Shown here: in pieces, positions 1 through 5,731 of the stretch | Position numbering within the stretch: the stretch's first letter is position 1 | How the letters are laid out: each line of letters opens with the position of its first letter | Assembly: GCA_024644125.1 (NCBI GenBank) | Contig: JAHELQ010000308.1 | Span: forward strand, 1-6,634 | Length of the DNA: 6,634 bases | Direction of reading: 5' to 3' | Source of the DNA: Candidatus Aminicenantota bacterium | Lineage (GTDB): Bacteria > Acidobacteriota > Aminicenantia > UBA2199 | Translations under genes and position numbers: made by a program | The notes under the pieces: generated by a model | Database searches by the model: none | The model's input: the letters and a program-made list of their open reading frames with translations, nothing else | What the model was told of the DNA's origin: nothing

Positions 1-1
1 C

Positions 2-868
2 CTGGTGAGTCACGCTTCGCAAGCCAATCACATATCAAAAGGTTTTTGCCCCGACTATTGCATTCTTCATTGTACGAAGATCAAGATCTCTCAGCCCGAA
101 GAAATCATCAAATCCCGTTGGATTCGTCCCGAAGACACTGCGGTTTATGAAGAGGTGGGAATTTCCAGCTTCAAAATTATCGAACGGTTCGATAGCACCG
201 ATACGCTGGCGAAGACTTCCGCGGCCTATGCGGCCCGTCGGTATGACGGCAATCTGGCGGATATTCTAAATATCAAGACAAGGCCTGAAAAACAACTGCC
301 GCCCGATATATCTTATTTCCTTCAGCCGGATCTCGCGGATGTCGGCCGCTTGCGGGAGATGGAGGAAACTCTTTACTTGACGGACCAATATATCGACAAC
401 CGGGCTCTGGATGGTTTTATCGATTTCTTCAGGACAAAACATTGTTATTCTTCGTCTTGCGCCGAGTGTGGGTATTGCGCCGAAGCGGCTCGAAAAGCGG
501 TGCGAATCGATTCTATTGGAGCCGAACGTTCCCTTCGCCGGTTGGAGGCCAAATTGGATGATCTTGTGTCCAGCAGGTTGTTCGATCTGCAAACGACTTT
601 GCGCCATGAGAATGATATTCCCTGGGACAAGGATGCGAGGACACTGTTTCATCGCATTCTCGGTTCAGTGCCTGAGGCGTTCCGGGAGGTGGCCGGCAGG
701 GCGGCATCCGCGCACGCCCGCACTCTCGCAGCCAGCCGGGGAGCCGGTGAAATCGAAGAAGGGGATCTGGTGCGGGCTTTTTTGAGCATTACCCCATCTG
801 AGTTTCAGCCGGAGCTACTGGAGGATTTACGATTTATGGTACCGGATCTGGATAAATATTTTGAATGA
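2..868 (+). CDS. U32 peptidase-family iron-sulfur protein, 3' part, with Cys-rich motif and PCP-reductase-like tail
   Basis: This is the C-terminal 289 codons of a larger gene. The frame is open to the window edge and begins inside the family motif LVSHASQ, so the GTG at 5 is internal and not the start. Counting that GTG as residue 1, C15, C19 and C23 (CPDYCILHC), followed by the stretch around WIRPED (39-44) and GISSFKI (52-58), match the Cys-containing second half of U32 proteins such as TrhP/YegQ and UbiU. In those proteins conserved cysteines bind a 4Fe-4S cluster used in RNA or ubiquinone hydroxylation. A second cluster C-x4-C-x2-C-x2-C lies at 147-158. Residues about 206-262 (W207, VP 222-223, F226, I250, DL 254-255) resemble the PCP_red domain found at the BchB C-terminus. 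The substrate is unknown and the protein is probably cytoplasmic. U32 membership is fairly secure, the tail assignment less so. The TGA stop is at 866. Confidence 0.75.
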   Translation: MVSHASQANHISKGFCPDYCILHCTKIKISQPEEIIKSRWIRPEDTAVYEEVGISSFKIIERFDSTDTLAKTSAAYAARRYDGNLADILNIKTRPEKQLPPDISYFLQPDLADVGRLREMEETLYLTDQYIDNRALDGFIDFFRTKHCYSSSCAECGYCAEAARKAVRIDSIGAERSLRRLEAKLDDLVSSRLFDLQTTLRHENDIPWDKDARTLFHRILGSVPEAFREVAGRAASAHARTLAASRGAGEIEEGDLVRAFLSITPSEFQPELLEDLRFMVPDLDKYFE

Positions 869-894
869 TGATTGTCACGTGCCGCACAATAGTA

Positions 895-927
895 TCCGGA
901 TTTGCCGGAAAGCATTTATTATAAATG
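895..927 (+). other. two tandem small inverted repeats downstream of the U32 gene
   Basis: TCCGG (895-899) pairs with CCGGA (905-909) around a 5-base loop. It is followed at once by a 15-base palindrome at 913-927, seven bases each side of one T. The position just after the U32 stop would suit a transcript end, but neither hairpin has a run of T behind it. They may be a weak or Rho-assisted terminator, a mRNA 3' stabiliser, or chance in AT-rich sequence. Confidence 0.3.
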
Positions 928-983
928 GTTTCTGAAAAAATCTATCCAATTTCATTTTCTCTAAACAAAAATAAAAAAAAGGA

Positions 984-1012
984 TTGACTAACGGAAAGAA
1001 ATAGTATAAAAT
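984..1012 (+). promoter_or_regulatory. sigma-70-type promoter for the cold-shock gene
   Basis: TTGACT (984-989) and TAAAAT (1007-1012) each match the -35 and -10 consensus at five of six bases and are separated by the ideal 17 bases. The start of transcription would fall near 1019, giving a leader of about 115 bases. A second TTGACT follows at 1012-1017, but I see no good -10 partner for it. The sequence upstream is A-rich (968-980), as an UP element would be. Confidence 0.6.
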
Positions 1013-1054
1013 TGACTTTCAAGTAAATATTGGTTTGTAAGTAATTTTGAGGTA

Positions 1055-1085
1055 GTTTTCAAATTAGTTTGAACGATTCAAATTT
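1055..1085 (+). promoter_or_regulatory. alternating inverted repeats in the cold-shock mRNA leader
   Basis: TTCAAA (1058-1063), TTTGAA (1068-1073) and TTCAAA (1077-1082) follow each other. The middle copy can pair with the first (6 bp, TTAG loop) or with the third (6 bp, extended to 8 with one G-U pair, CGA loop), but not with both. The rest of the 869-1133 gap is AT-rich and shows no gene. Long structured leaders that change fold with temperature are known for E. coli cspA mRNA; that this one switches is inference. Confidence 0.4.
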
Positions 1086-1133
1086 CTCGGCCTGTATTTG
1101 CGTTAAATTTAAAAAAAAGAAGGTATAGTAATT

Positions 1134-1334
1134 ATGGCTAGAGGAAAAGTCAAATGGTTTAACTCCAAAAAGGGCTACGGCTTTATCGAAATGGAAGACG
1201 GAAAGGATATTTTCGTCCATTTTAAAGCGATTCAGGGTCACGGTTTCAAGACTCTGGACGAAGGCGAAGAAGTAGAGTTCGAAATTCGCCAGGGCCCCAA
1301 AGGCGACCAGGCTGAAAATGTAAACCGGATATAA
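1134..1334 (+). CDS. csp: CspA-family cold-shock protein
   Basis: This 66-residue protein is a single cold-shock (OB-fold) domain, the usual length for the family. Such proteins bind single-stranded RNA or DNA in the cytoplasm and act as RNA chaperones, in cold adaptation or in normal growth. The nucleic-acid-binding motifs are clear: W8, RNP1 K13-G-Y-G-F-I18 and RNP2 within D25-I-F-V-H-F30. The conserved end AENVNRI is present. Lys31 stands where many homologues have Ser in FVHFSAI. The ATG at 1134 is preceded by AGAAGG (1118-1123) at ten bases. The gene has its own strong promoter and a long leader, and seems to be transcribed alone. Codons are mostly the C-ending or otherwise preferred forms, in line with strong expression. 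Which of the CspA-type paralogues it is, and whether cold induces it, cannot be told from the sequence. Confidence 0.95.
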   Translation: MARGKVKWFNSKKGYGFIEMEDGKDIFVHFKAIQGHGFKTLDEGEEVEFEIRQGPKGDQAENVNRI

Positions 1335-1357
1335 ATCCGAAAAATTAAAATTTAAAG

Positions 1358-1402
1358 ATAAAGGGGTATGATTTTCCCATAGCGGATAATTAGCCCCTTT
1401 AT
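1358..1402 (+). terminator. stem-loop after the cold-shock gene, possible terminator
   Basis: ATAAAGGGG (1358-1366) is perfectly complementary to CCCCTTTAT (1394-1402). The 27-base loop holds a small inner hairpin (TATG 1367-1370 with CATA 1378-1381). The place, 23 bases after the csp stop, suits a transcript end. The large loop and lack of a proper T tract make it a weak intrinsic terminator. It could instead be a 3' stabilising structure or part of the uup leader. Confidence 0.35.
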
Positions 1403-1448
1403 ATCTATTAAAGCCAATCCCTCCCTACTCGTGTTTTCAACTGACGCT

Positions 1449-1453
1449 GGAGG
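1449..1453 (+). promoter_or_regulatory. GGAGG, a strong Shine-Dalgarno core placed unusually far from the uup start
   Basis: GGAGG is followed by 21 bases before the ATG at 1475, against the usual 5-10. No in-frame ATG, GTG or TTG lies between them, and an in-frame TGA sits at 1442, so the start cannot simply be moved upstream. The overlapping TATAGA (1454-1459) could instead be a -10 element giving a very short leader, but no good -35 lies 17 bases upstream. Confidence 0.35.
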
Positions 1454-1474
1454 TATAGAGACAGCAATCGGAAT

Positions 1475-3334
1475 ATGGTATTATTGAGCCTGAATAAAAT
1501 AACTCTGGATTTCGGAGATGGATTTTTATTCGACGAGATCGACTTCACGGTAAAAGAGGGAGAAAAAATCGCGTTGATCGGAAGGAACGGCTCCGGCAAA
1601 AGTACTCTATTAAGAATGTTTGCCGGAGAGATAGTCCCCGATAGAGGCGAGATAGCCGTTGCCAGGGGCGTGTCTATTTCTGCGCTTCCCCAGGAGATTC
1701 CCTCCTTTAATGGCGAGAGCGTATTCGAGGTCGTCGCTTCTGGTTTTTCCGACGATGGAGATGCGGTCGCGACTCTGTTTAGAGATCATAAAGAACTTCA
1801 TGAGCAGATGGATTCCAACAATCTCTGGGAGAAATACCGCCGCGTCGAAGACATCGTAGAAACCCTGAAGCTTTCTCCGGCTGAGCAGGTATCCTTGCTG
1901 TCGGCCGGGGCCAAACGACGGGTGCTACTGGGGCGGGCGATTGTGTCGGAACCGGATATTCTTTTGCTGGATGAACCCACCAATCATATGGATATCGAGT
2001 CGATTCTCCGCTTCGAGAAATTGTTGAACGGTTTCAAGAATACTGTGATTATGGTTTCTCATGATCGGATGTTGGTGAAAAATTTCGCCCGCCGGATCAT
2101 CGATCTCGACCGCGGCCGTCTGGGTTCCTGGGAATGTGATTATGAGACGTTTCTTGTCAGGAAAGAGGCTGCCCTTCAAGCGGAATCCGAGGAGTGGCGG
2201 CGGTTCGATAAAAAACTCGCCGAAGAGGAAATCTGGATACGGCATGGGATCAAAGCCCGGAGAACCCGGAACGAGGGGCGGGTAAAAGCGCTCTTGAAAA
2301 TGCGTGATCAACGCAGTATGAGGCGGGAGCTGAAAGGAAATGTCAAATTCGATGCTCAGGAGGCTCACAATTCTGGGCGACTGGTAGCGGAGATCGAACA
2401 CATCCATTTTGGCTATCAAAAAGATAACCCGATTGTCCGGGATTTCAGCGCCACCATCATGAGGGGAGACCGGGTAGGCATTGTCGGCGGAAATGGCGCC
2501 GGGAAATCCACTTTGTTGAATATTATCCTTGGGAATATCCAACCAGATAGCGGAACGATTCGCATGGGTACGAACCTTGAAATCGCCTACTTCGACCAGA
2601 CCAGAGACGCGCTGGACGAAGAGAAGAGCGTGATGGAAAACATCGTGATGGGGGAAGGCAGCGATACTGTTGTCATCAATGGAAAAAGCAAGCATGTTTA
2701 CGGATATCTGCAAGATTTCCTATTCTCTCCCGTGAGGTCCAGATGCAAGGTCAAAGTCTTATCCGGTGGTGAAAAGAACCGTTTGCTCATGGCCCGGTTG
2801 TTTACCCTGCCATTCAATTTATTGGTGTTGGATGAGCCCACCAATGATCTGGATGTGGAAACTCTAGAATTATTGGAAGAATTATTGCTCAACTATTCGG
2901 GAACACTTCTATTGGTGAGCCACGACCGGGAGTTCCTGAACAACGTGGTGACCTCCGTCATCGCGATGGAGGGCGACGGGATCATCAATGAGTATGTGGG
3001 CGGATATAGCGATTGGGAAAAGGACAAAAAAAAGCGGGAAATCCCAAAAGTCCGCAAAGAGGAAAAAGCGGTAAAAAAGAAAACCGACTCCCAGCCCCGT
3101 AAATTGACCTACAAAGAGGAACGGGAACTGGAAGAGTTACCTCGCAAAATAGAGAAATTGGAACAAGAGCAGCAGGCGATCTTTCAACAAATGGGAGATC
3201 CTGGTTTTTACAAAAAAGGAAAGGAACAGATCGCCCCTGTAAAAGATAGAATGGACGCCGTGAAAGCGGAGCTGGAAGTGATGTACGAGCGATGGCAGAC
3301 TCTGGAAGAAGTGAAAGCCCTGCGGGAGTCCTGA
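1475..3334 (+). CDS. uup: ABC-F family ATPase, Uup type
   Basis: This 619-residue soluble protein has two ABC ATPase domains in tandem and no membrane segment. Domain 1 has Walker A GRNGSGKST (36-44), signature LSAGAKR (142-148), Walker B ending LLDEP (E167) and H196. Domain 2 has Walker A GGNGAGKST (338-346), signature LSGGEKN (429-435), Walker B (E454) and H483. The interdomain linker (about 220-300) carries EEIWIRHGIKARRTRNEGRV, the stretch typical of Uup. A charged segment (515-542) leads to a C-terminal coiled coil (about 543-613), the DNA/ribosome-binding domain of Uup. E. coli Uup is about 635 residues and aligns from its first methionine, which supports this start. ABC-F proteins act on ribosomes, and Uup also affects transposon excision. 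The first signature has Ala for the usual second-position Gly. Its stop lies 12 bases before the yhbQ-like gene, so the two are likely co-transcribed. Confidence 0.93.
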   Translation: MVLLSLNKITLDFGDGFLFDEIDFTVKEGEKIALIGRNGSGKSTLLRMFAGEIVPDRGEIAVARGVSISALPQEIPSFNGESVFEVVASGFSDDGDAVATLFRDHKELHEQMDSNNLWEKYRRVEDIVETLKLSPAEQVSLLSAGAKRRVLLGRAIVSEPDILLLDEPTNHMDIESILRFEKLLNGFKNTVIMVSHDRMLVKNFARRIIDLDRGRLGSWECDYETFLVRKEAALQAESEEWRRFDKKLAEEEIWIRHGIKARRTRNEGRVKALLKMRDQRSMRRELKGNVKFDAQEAHNSGRLVAEIEHIHFGYQKDNPIVRDFSATIMRGDRVGIVGGNGAGKSTLLNIILGNIQPDSGTIRMGTNLEIAYFDQTRDALDEEKSVMENIVMGEGSDTVVINGKSKHVYGYLQDFLFSPVRSRCKVKVLSGGEKNRLLMARLFTLPFNLLVLDEPTNDLDVETLELLEELLLNYSGTLLLVSHDREFLNNVVTSVIAMEGDGIINEYVGGYSDWEKDKKKREIPKVRKEEKAVKKKTDSQPRKLTYKEERELEELPRKIEKLEQEQQAIFQQMGDPGFYKKGKEQIAPVKDRMDAVKAELEVMYERWQTLEEVKALRES

Positions 3335-3346
3335 CGTTTAAGGCCG

Positions 3347-3610
3347 ATGTCCGATTGGTATCTCTATATGATCCGTTGTCATGACGGATCCATTTATACA
3401 GGAATTACCACAGATGTGGCCCGCCGTTTTGCCGAACACCAACTACAAGGCGATAAATGTTCCCGCTATCTTCGGGGTAGGGGACCGCTTGAATTGGTGT
3501 TTTATCAAAGAGTGGGAGATCGGAGCCTCGCCTCCAAATTGGAATTCACAGTGAAACATCTCCCCAAATCGGAAAAAGAAGACATTATCGCGCGGCGTAA
3601 AGATCTATAA
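3347..3610 (+). CDS. GIY-YIG domain protein, YhbQ/UPF0213 family
   Basis: This 87-residue protein consists of one GIY-YIG nuclease-fold domain and closely follows E. coli YhbQ (about 100 residues), lacking some of its C-terminal tail. The variant GIY motif is WYLYMI (4-9) and the YIG half is IYTGIT (16-21). R27 in DVARRF occupies the catalytic arginine position, H31 follows, and E66 in KLEF is the expected metal-binding glutamate. GDRSLA (57-62) is the YhbQ-type block before the glutamate. Small stand-alone GIY-YIG proteins are thought to act on nucleic acids, and some have shown DNase activity; the cellular role is not settled. The active-site residues look intact. The gene follows uup by 12 bases and probably shares its transcript. 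Its Shine-Dalgarno sequence is poor (TAAGG at 3339-3343, only three bases from ATG), which fits translational coupling. Confidence 0.9.
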   Translation: MSDWYLYMIRCHDGSIYTGITTDVARRFAEHQLQGDKCSRYLRGRGPLELVFYQRVGDRSLASKLEFTVKHLPKSEKEDIIARRKDL

Positions 3611-3652
3611 AAAAAAAGCACCCGCCCGCGGGGGGCGGATGCCATTTTGTTT
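3609..3652. terminator. bidirectional intrinsic terminator between convergent genes
   Basis: A GC-rich stem pairs 3618-3627 with 3633-3642 (nine pairs and one C-A mismatch) around a five-base loop. On the plus strand it is followed by ATTTTGTTT, ending the uup-yhbQ transcript. On the minus strand it is followed by nine T (the A run 3609-3617), a very strong terminator for the C25 peptidase gene. The A run overlaps the last two bases of the TAA stop of the yhbQ-like gene. Confidence 0.85.
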
Positions 3653-3687
3653 AACGATGTAAAAATGTGCGTTCGGAAATATTTCGC

Positions 3688-5379
3688 TTATAGTCCGTTC
3701 GGTGTGCCGGGGGTCCGGATCTTGAGGGACGGATCGCCGAACACGGTCCAGGTCAACGCCATTTTTTCGCCGTCGCTGCCATATTCATCGATCATCTGGA
3801 ACATACCGTTCACAAAAACACCGCCGTAGGTGCGTCTGGCGCCTGTGACCAGGATGTCGGCCATTTCGTCTTCAGCGCACATGGGGGAGTACCAGGACTG
3901 GTTGATGGTGGCGCCGCAGTTGACGATCGCACCGGTGGGCACGCCGTTGTTGGTGGCCCGCTGCCAGGCTTCGCTGAAGCAGGTTTTGCCTTTGAATTCA
4001 CCGACCACACAGGCGACGGTAAAGATGAAGGGCAATTCGTTCTCGTTAACCAGGGCGTTGACGTCGTTGATGTTGTATTCCCAGGAGGAGGTCCACCAAC
4101 CGGAAGCATAACCATGGCCGCAATAGAAGATGGTGCCTGCGCCGGCATTGATGAGACTGCTCATCAACGCGGGGCTGCCGGTGGCCTGGTGGCATTCGTG
4201 GGTGGTGTAACCGTATCCGGCCAGGTCGGCCAGGATGTTGTTGATGTGTTCATAGTCGTATTCGGCGTCGTCACCGGTGCCTTCGGAAGAACCGAAGCCG
4301 ATGGCGTGGGTGAAGAATTCGGCGGTGGGAAGAACATCACGTTCGTAATAGATGGTGCGGTCTACCTGGGTGGTGACTTCAGCGCCGGTCTGGGCGGAGA
4401 ATCTGCCGATGTAGATGTCCTGGTAGCCGTCGCCGCCCACGATCATACCGTAGGTGTTATCGGCGTAGTAGTTTTTGACTTTGTAAGGAGCGATCTGTTC
4501 AGCGTCGCCAACCAGCAACAGATAGGTGAGACCGTTGGTGTTGTAGTAGTTGGCTACGTAAGACTTGAGAGCCTCGGTGCTTCCGATGGTGGAATAGTTT
4601 ACCAGGTCCACGTTGTAACCTTTGGACTGTTTCCAGGCCACGAAAGGAGCCATCTCATCCATGAAGTCGCTGTAGCAAACGATCAGATAGGTGCCGATCG
4701 GATCGGTCAACGTGGTGTATTCGAGAGAGGTTTCGCCGATGTAGTTGATGAAGTGGCGGGAATACACTTTGTCGAACATGTCTTTTTTCATGGGTTTGGT
4801 CCGGTTCAAGACATTGTCGCCCTGCTGGCCGGTGTTGGACACTTTTACAGTGATGTCGGAGTACACGCGTAACACTTTGGTTACCGGATTGTACTGGAAC
4901 GGATAGACGGAGATTGTCTGTCCTCTCAAATCTCTGATGATATAAGGATTGCTGAGTTCGGCCAGGTTACCGGGATAAAAGGCGTTGCGACTGTACACTT
5001 TGCCGTATTCGTAAGGAACATCGGCGGGATTGATATCCCTGGTCAGAATGCCCTTTGAGGGAGCGAGACTGACGTTTTCGATATCGGTGTAAGTGGAGCC
5101 TACAACTTCGATTTTCATTTTCGCCTTATCGGGAACGATAATGGCGGATGTCATTTTGGAAACTTCGGGAGCGCCGGCCTCGAGGACCTTGGCGCCTTTC
5201 GGCACTTCCAATACAGATGCTGTACCATTTGGGGTGGATACATTTGCGAGCTCATAAGAGGCTACATTGAATTTCACAACGATCTCGTCGCCATTGGAAA
5301 CGAGTTCGCTATTGTTCGCCAACCCTACGGTGACGCTTACTAAGAACAAACAAAGAACTAAACAAATAAATTGTTTCAT
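3688..5379 (-). CDS. secreted C25-family (gingipain-like) cysteine peptidase
   Basis: The predicted preproprotein has 563 residues. Residues 1-21 are a Sec signal peptide (positive start, hydrophobic core, likely cleavage after GLA). A beta-rich region (about 22-215), ending in YNPVTKVLRVYSDITVKV (163-180), resembles the C25 propeptide. The catalytic domain runs from about 226 (GTYLIVCYSDF) to 556. It has LLLVGDAEQIAPY (287-299), DIYIGRFSAQT (321-331), catalytic His422 in YCGHG and catalytic Cys457 in VACVVGEF, and ends with the family block VFGDPSLKIRT. The His-Cys spacing of 35 is close to the 33 of RgpB. The protein stops a few residues after the domain, with no Ig-like or type IX sorting domain, so it is probably periplasmic or exported another way. 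The start at 5379 is chosen because GGAGG lies nine bases upstream and it begins the signal peptide; an in-frame ATG at 5448 would add 23 residues that spoil it. Codon bias is strong (AAC, ATC, TTC), suggesting high expression. Substrate specificity is unknown. Confidence 0.88.
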   Translation of the reverse strand: MKQFICLVLCLFLVSVTVGLANNSELVSNGDEIVVKFNVASYELANVSTPNGTASVLEVPKGAKVLEAGAPEVSKMTSAIIVPDKAKMKIEVVGSTYTDIENVSLAPSKGILTRDINPADVPYEYGKVYSRNAFYPGNLAELSNPYIIRDLRGQTISVYPFQYNPVTKVLRVYSDITVKVSNTGQQGDNVLNRTKPMKKDMFDKVYSRHFINYIGETSLEYTTLTDPIGTYLIVCYSDFMDEMAPFVAWKQSKGYNVDLVNYSTIGSTEALKSYVANYYNTNGLTYLLLVGDAEQIAPYKVKNYYADNTYGMIVGGDGYQDIYIGRFSAQTGAEVTTQVDRTIYYERDVLPTAEFFTHAIGFGSSEGTGDDAEYDYEHINNILADLAGYGYTTHECHQATGSPALMSSLINAGAGTIFYCGHGYASGWWTSSWEYNINDVNALVNENELPFIFTVACVVGEFKGKTCFSEAWQRATNNGVPTGAIVNCGATINQSWYSPMCAEDEMADILVTGARRTYGGVFVNGMFQMIDEYGSDGEKMALTWTVFGDPSLKIRTPGTPNGL

Positions 5380-5388
5380 GTGTTTATA

Positions 5389-5393
5389 CCTCC
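5389..5393 (-). promoter_or_regulatory. ribosome binding site of the C25 peptidase gene
   Basis: On the minus strand GGAGG sits nine bases before the ATG at 5379-5377. It decides the start in favour of the signal-peptide methionine over the upstream ATG at 5448, which has no comparable site. Confidence 0.8.
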
Positions 5394-5666
5394 AGGAATG
5401 GATTTGGTCGCCATTCCATAAAATAGATTCCTGAACAAAAAATCCCATCTTTGTGCATAACTAACCATTTTTTAATTATTAAAGAATCGCTACAATCACA
5501 TAATAATTAAATAAATTATTTTTTATTTCAGTAGGCAGAATACTCTAGTGGGAAAAAGTTTTCAACCAACAAAAGTCTGATTTTTGGTATGAGTTTTTGT
5601 ATGAGTTGCACAACTAAAGTTGTATTGGCCAATTCCCTGTTTTGATCCCCTGTCGCTCAGGAAACC

Positions 5667-5699
5667 ATGAAAATGTTTCATCTCTTGATTTAAAATCAA
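5667..5699. promoter_or_regulatory. pair of palindromes, candidate operators for the thiC-like gene
   Basis: ATGAAA and TTTCAT face each other across ATG (5667-5681). Three bases later TTGATTT and AAATCAA face each other across one A (5685-5699). The centres are 18 bases apart, close to two helical turns, and the second site covers the proposed -35 box. Binding by a regulator is inference; AT-rich sequence also yields such palindromes by chance. Confidence 0.35.
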
Positions 5700-5713
5700 A
5701 AATACGTTAACAT
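5685..5713 (+). promoter_or_regulatory. possible promoter of the thiC-like gene
   Basis: TTGATT (5685-5690) and TAACAT (5708-5713) match the sigma-70 boxes at four of six bases each, with 17 bases between them. Transcription would start near 5720, leaving a leader of about 12 bases with room only for the Shine-Dalgarno site. Such a short leader would exclude riboswitch control. Confidence 0.3.
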
Positions 5714-5731
5714 TGGGAAGATGAGGATACC

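Larger units (their letters stand above)
5380..5731. promoter_or_regulatory. divergent intergenic control region between the C25 peptidase and thiC-like genes
   Basis: This 352-base gap is AT-rich, above all at 5461-5527, and must hold promoters for both flanking genes. I find no convincing gene in it. It contains an AT-only inverted repeat (5502-5508 with 5514-5520), two GTATGAGTT direct repeats (5587-5595, 5599-5607), ACAAC/GTTGT around TAAA (5610-5623), and two near-perfect palindromes (5667-5681, 5685-5699). No TPP-riboswitch core (CTGAGA or the conserved GAACCTGAT stretch) and no cobalamin-riboswitch B12 box can be read by eye. A promoter for the minus-strand gene could not be placed with confidence. 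Confidence 0.55.

Noticed and set aside
5..7. GTG at 5 as the start of the first gene
   Set aside because: The codon before it is open and the residues LVSHASQ form an internal U32 motif, so the gene must extend upstream of the window.
1925..2713. A 262-codon open frame on the minus strand inside uup
   Set aside because: It overlaps the conserved ATPase domains of uup in antisense and its translation resembles no family I know.
4114..4872. A 252-codon open frame on the plus strand opposite the C25 peptidase gene
   Set aside because: It is the antisense shadow of strongly C-ending codons in the peptidase gene. Its Val/Gly-rich product has no recognisable motif, and the minus-strand gene shows a full family signature.
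5380..5448. Upstream in-frame ATG giving a 23-residue longer C25 peptidase
   Set aside because: The extension would bury the signal peptide, and the ATG at 5448 lacks a ribosome site, while the ATG at 5379 has GGAGG nine bases upstream.
5502..5520. AT-only inverted repeat as a terminator or operator
   Set aside because: Seven A/T pairs in a region of almost pure A and T are expected by chance and would form only a very weak stem.
5667..5693. Eight-codon frame MKMFHLLI upstream of the thiC-like gene as a leader peptide
   Set aside because: It lies within the palindrome, has only a weak AGGA four bases ahead, and has no run of regulatory codons or attenuator hairpin behind it.
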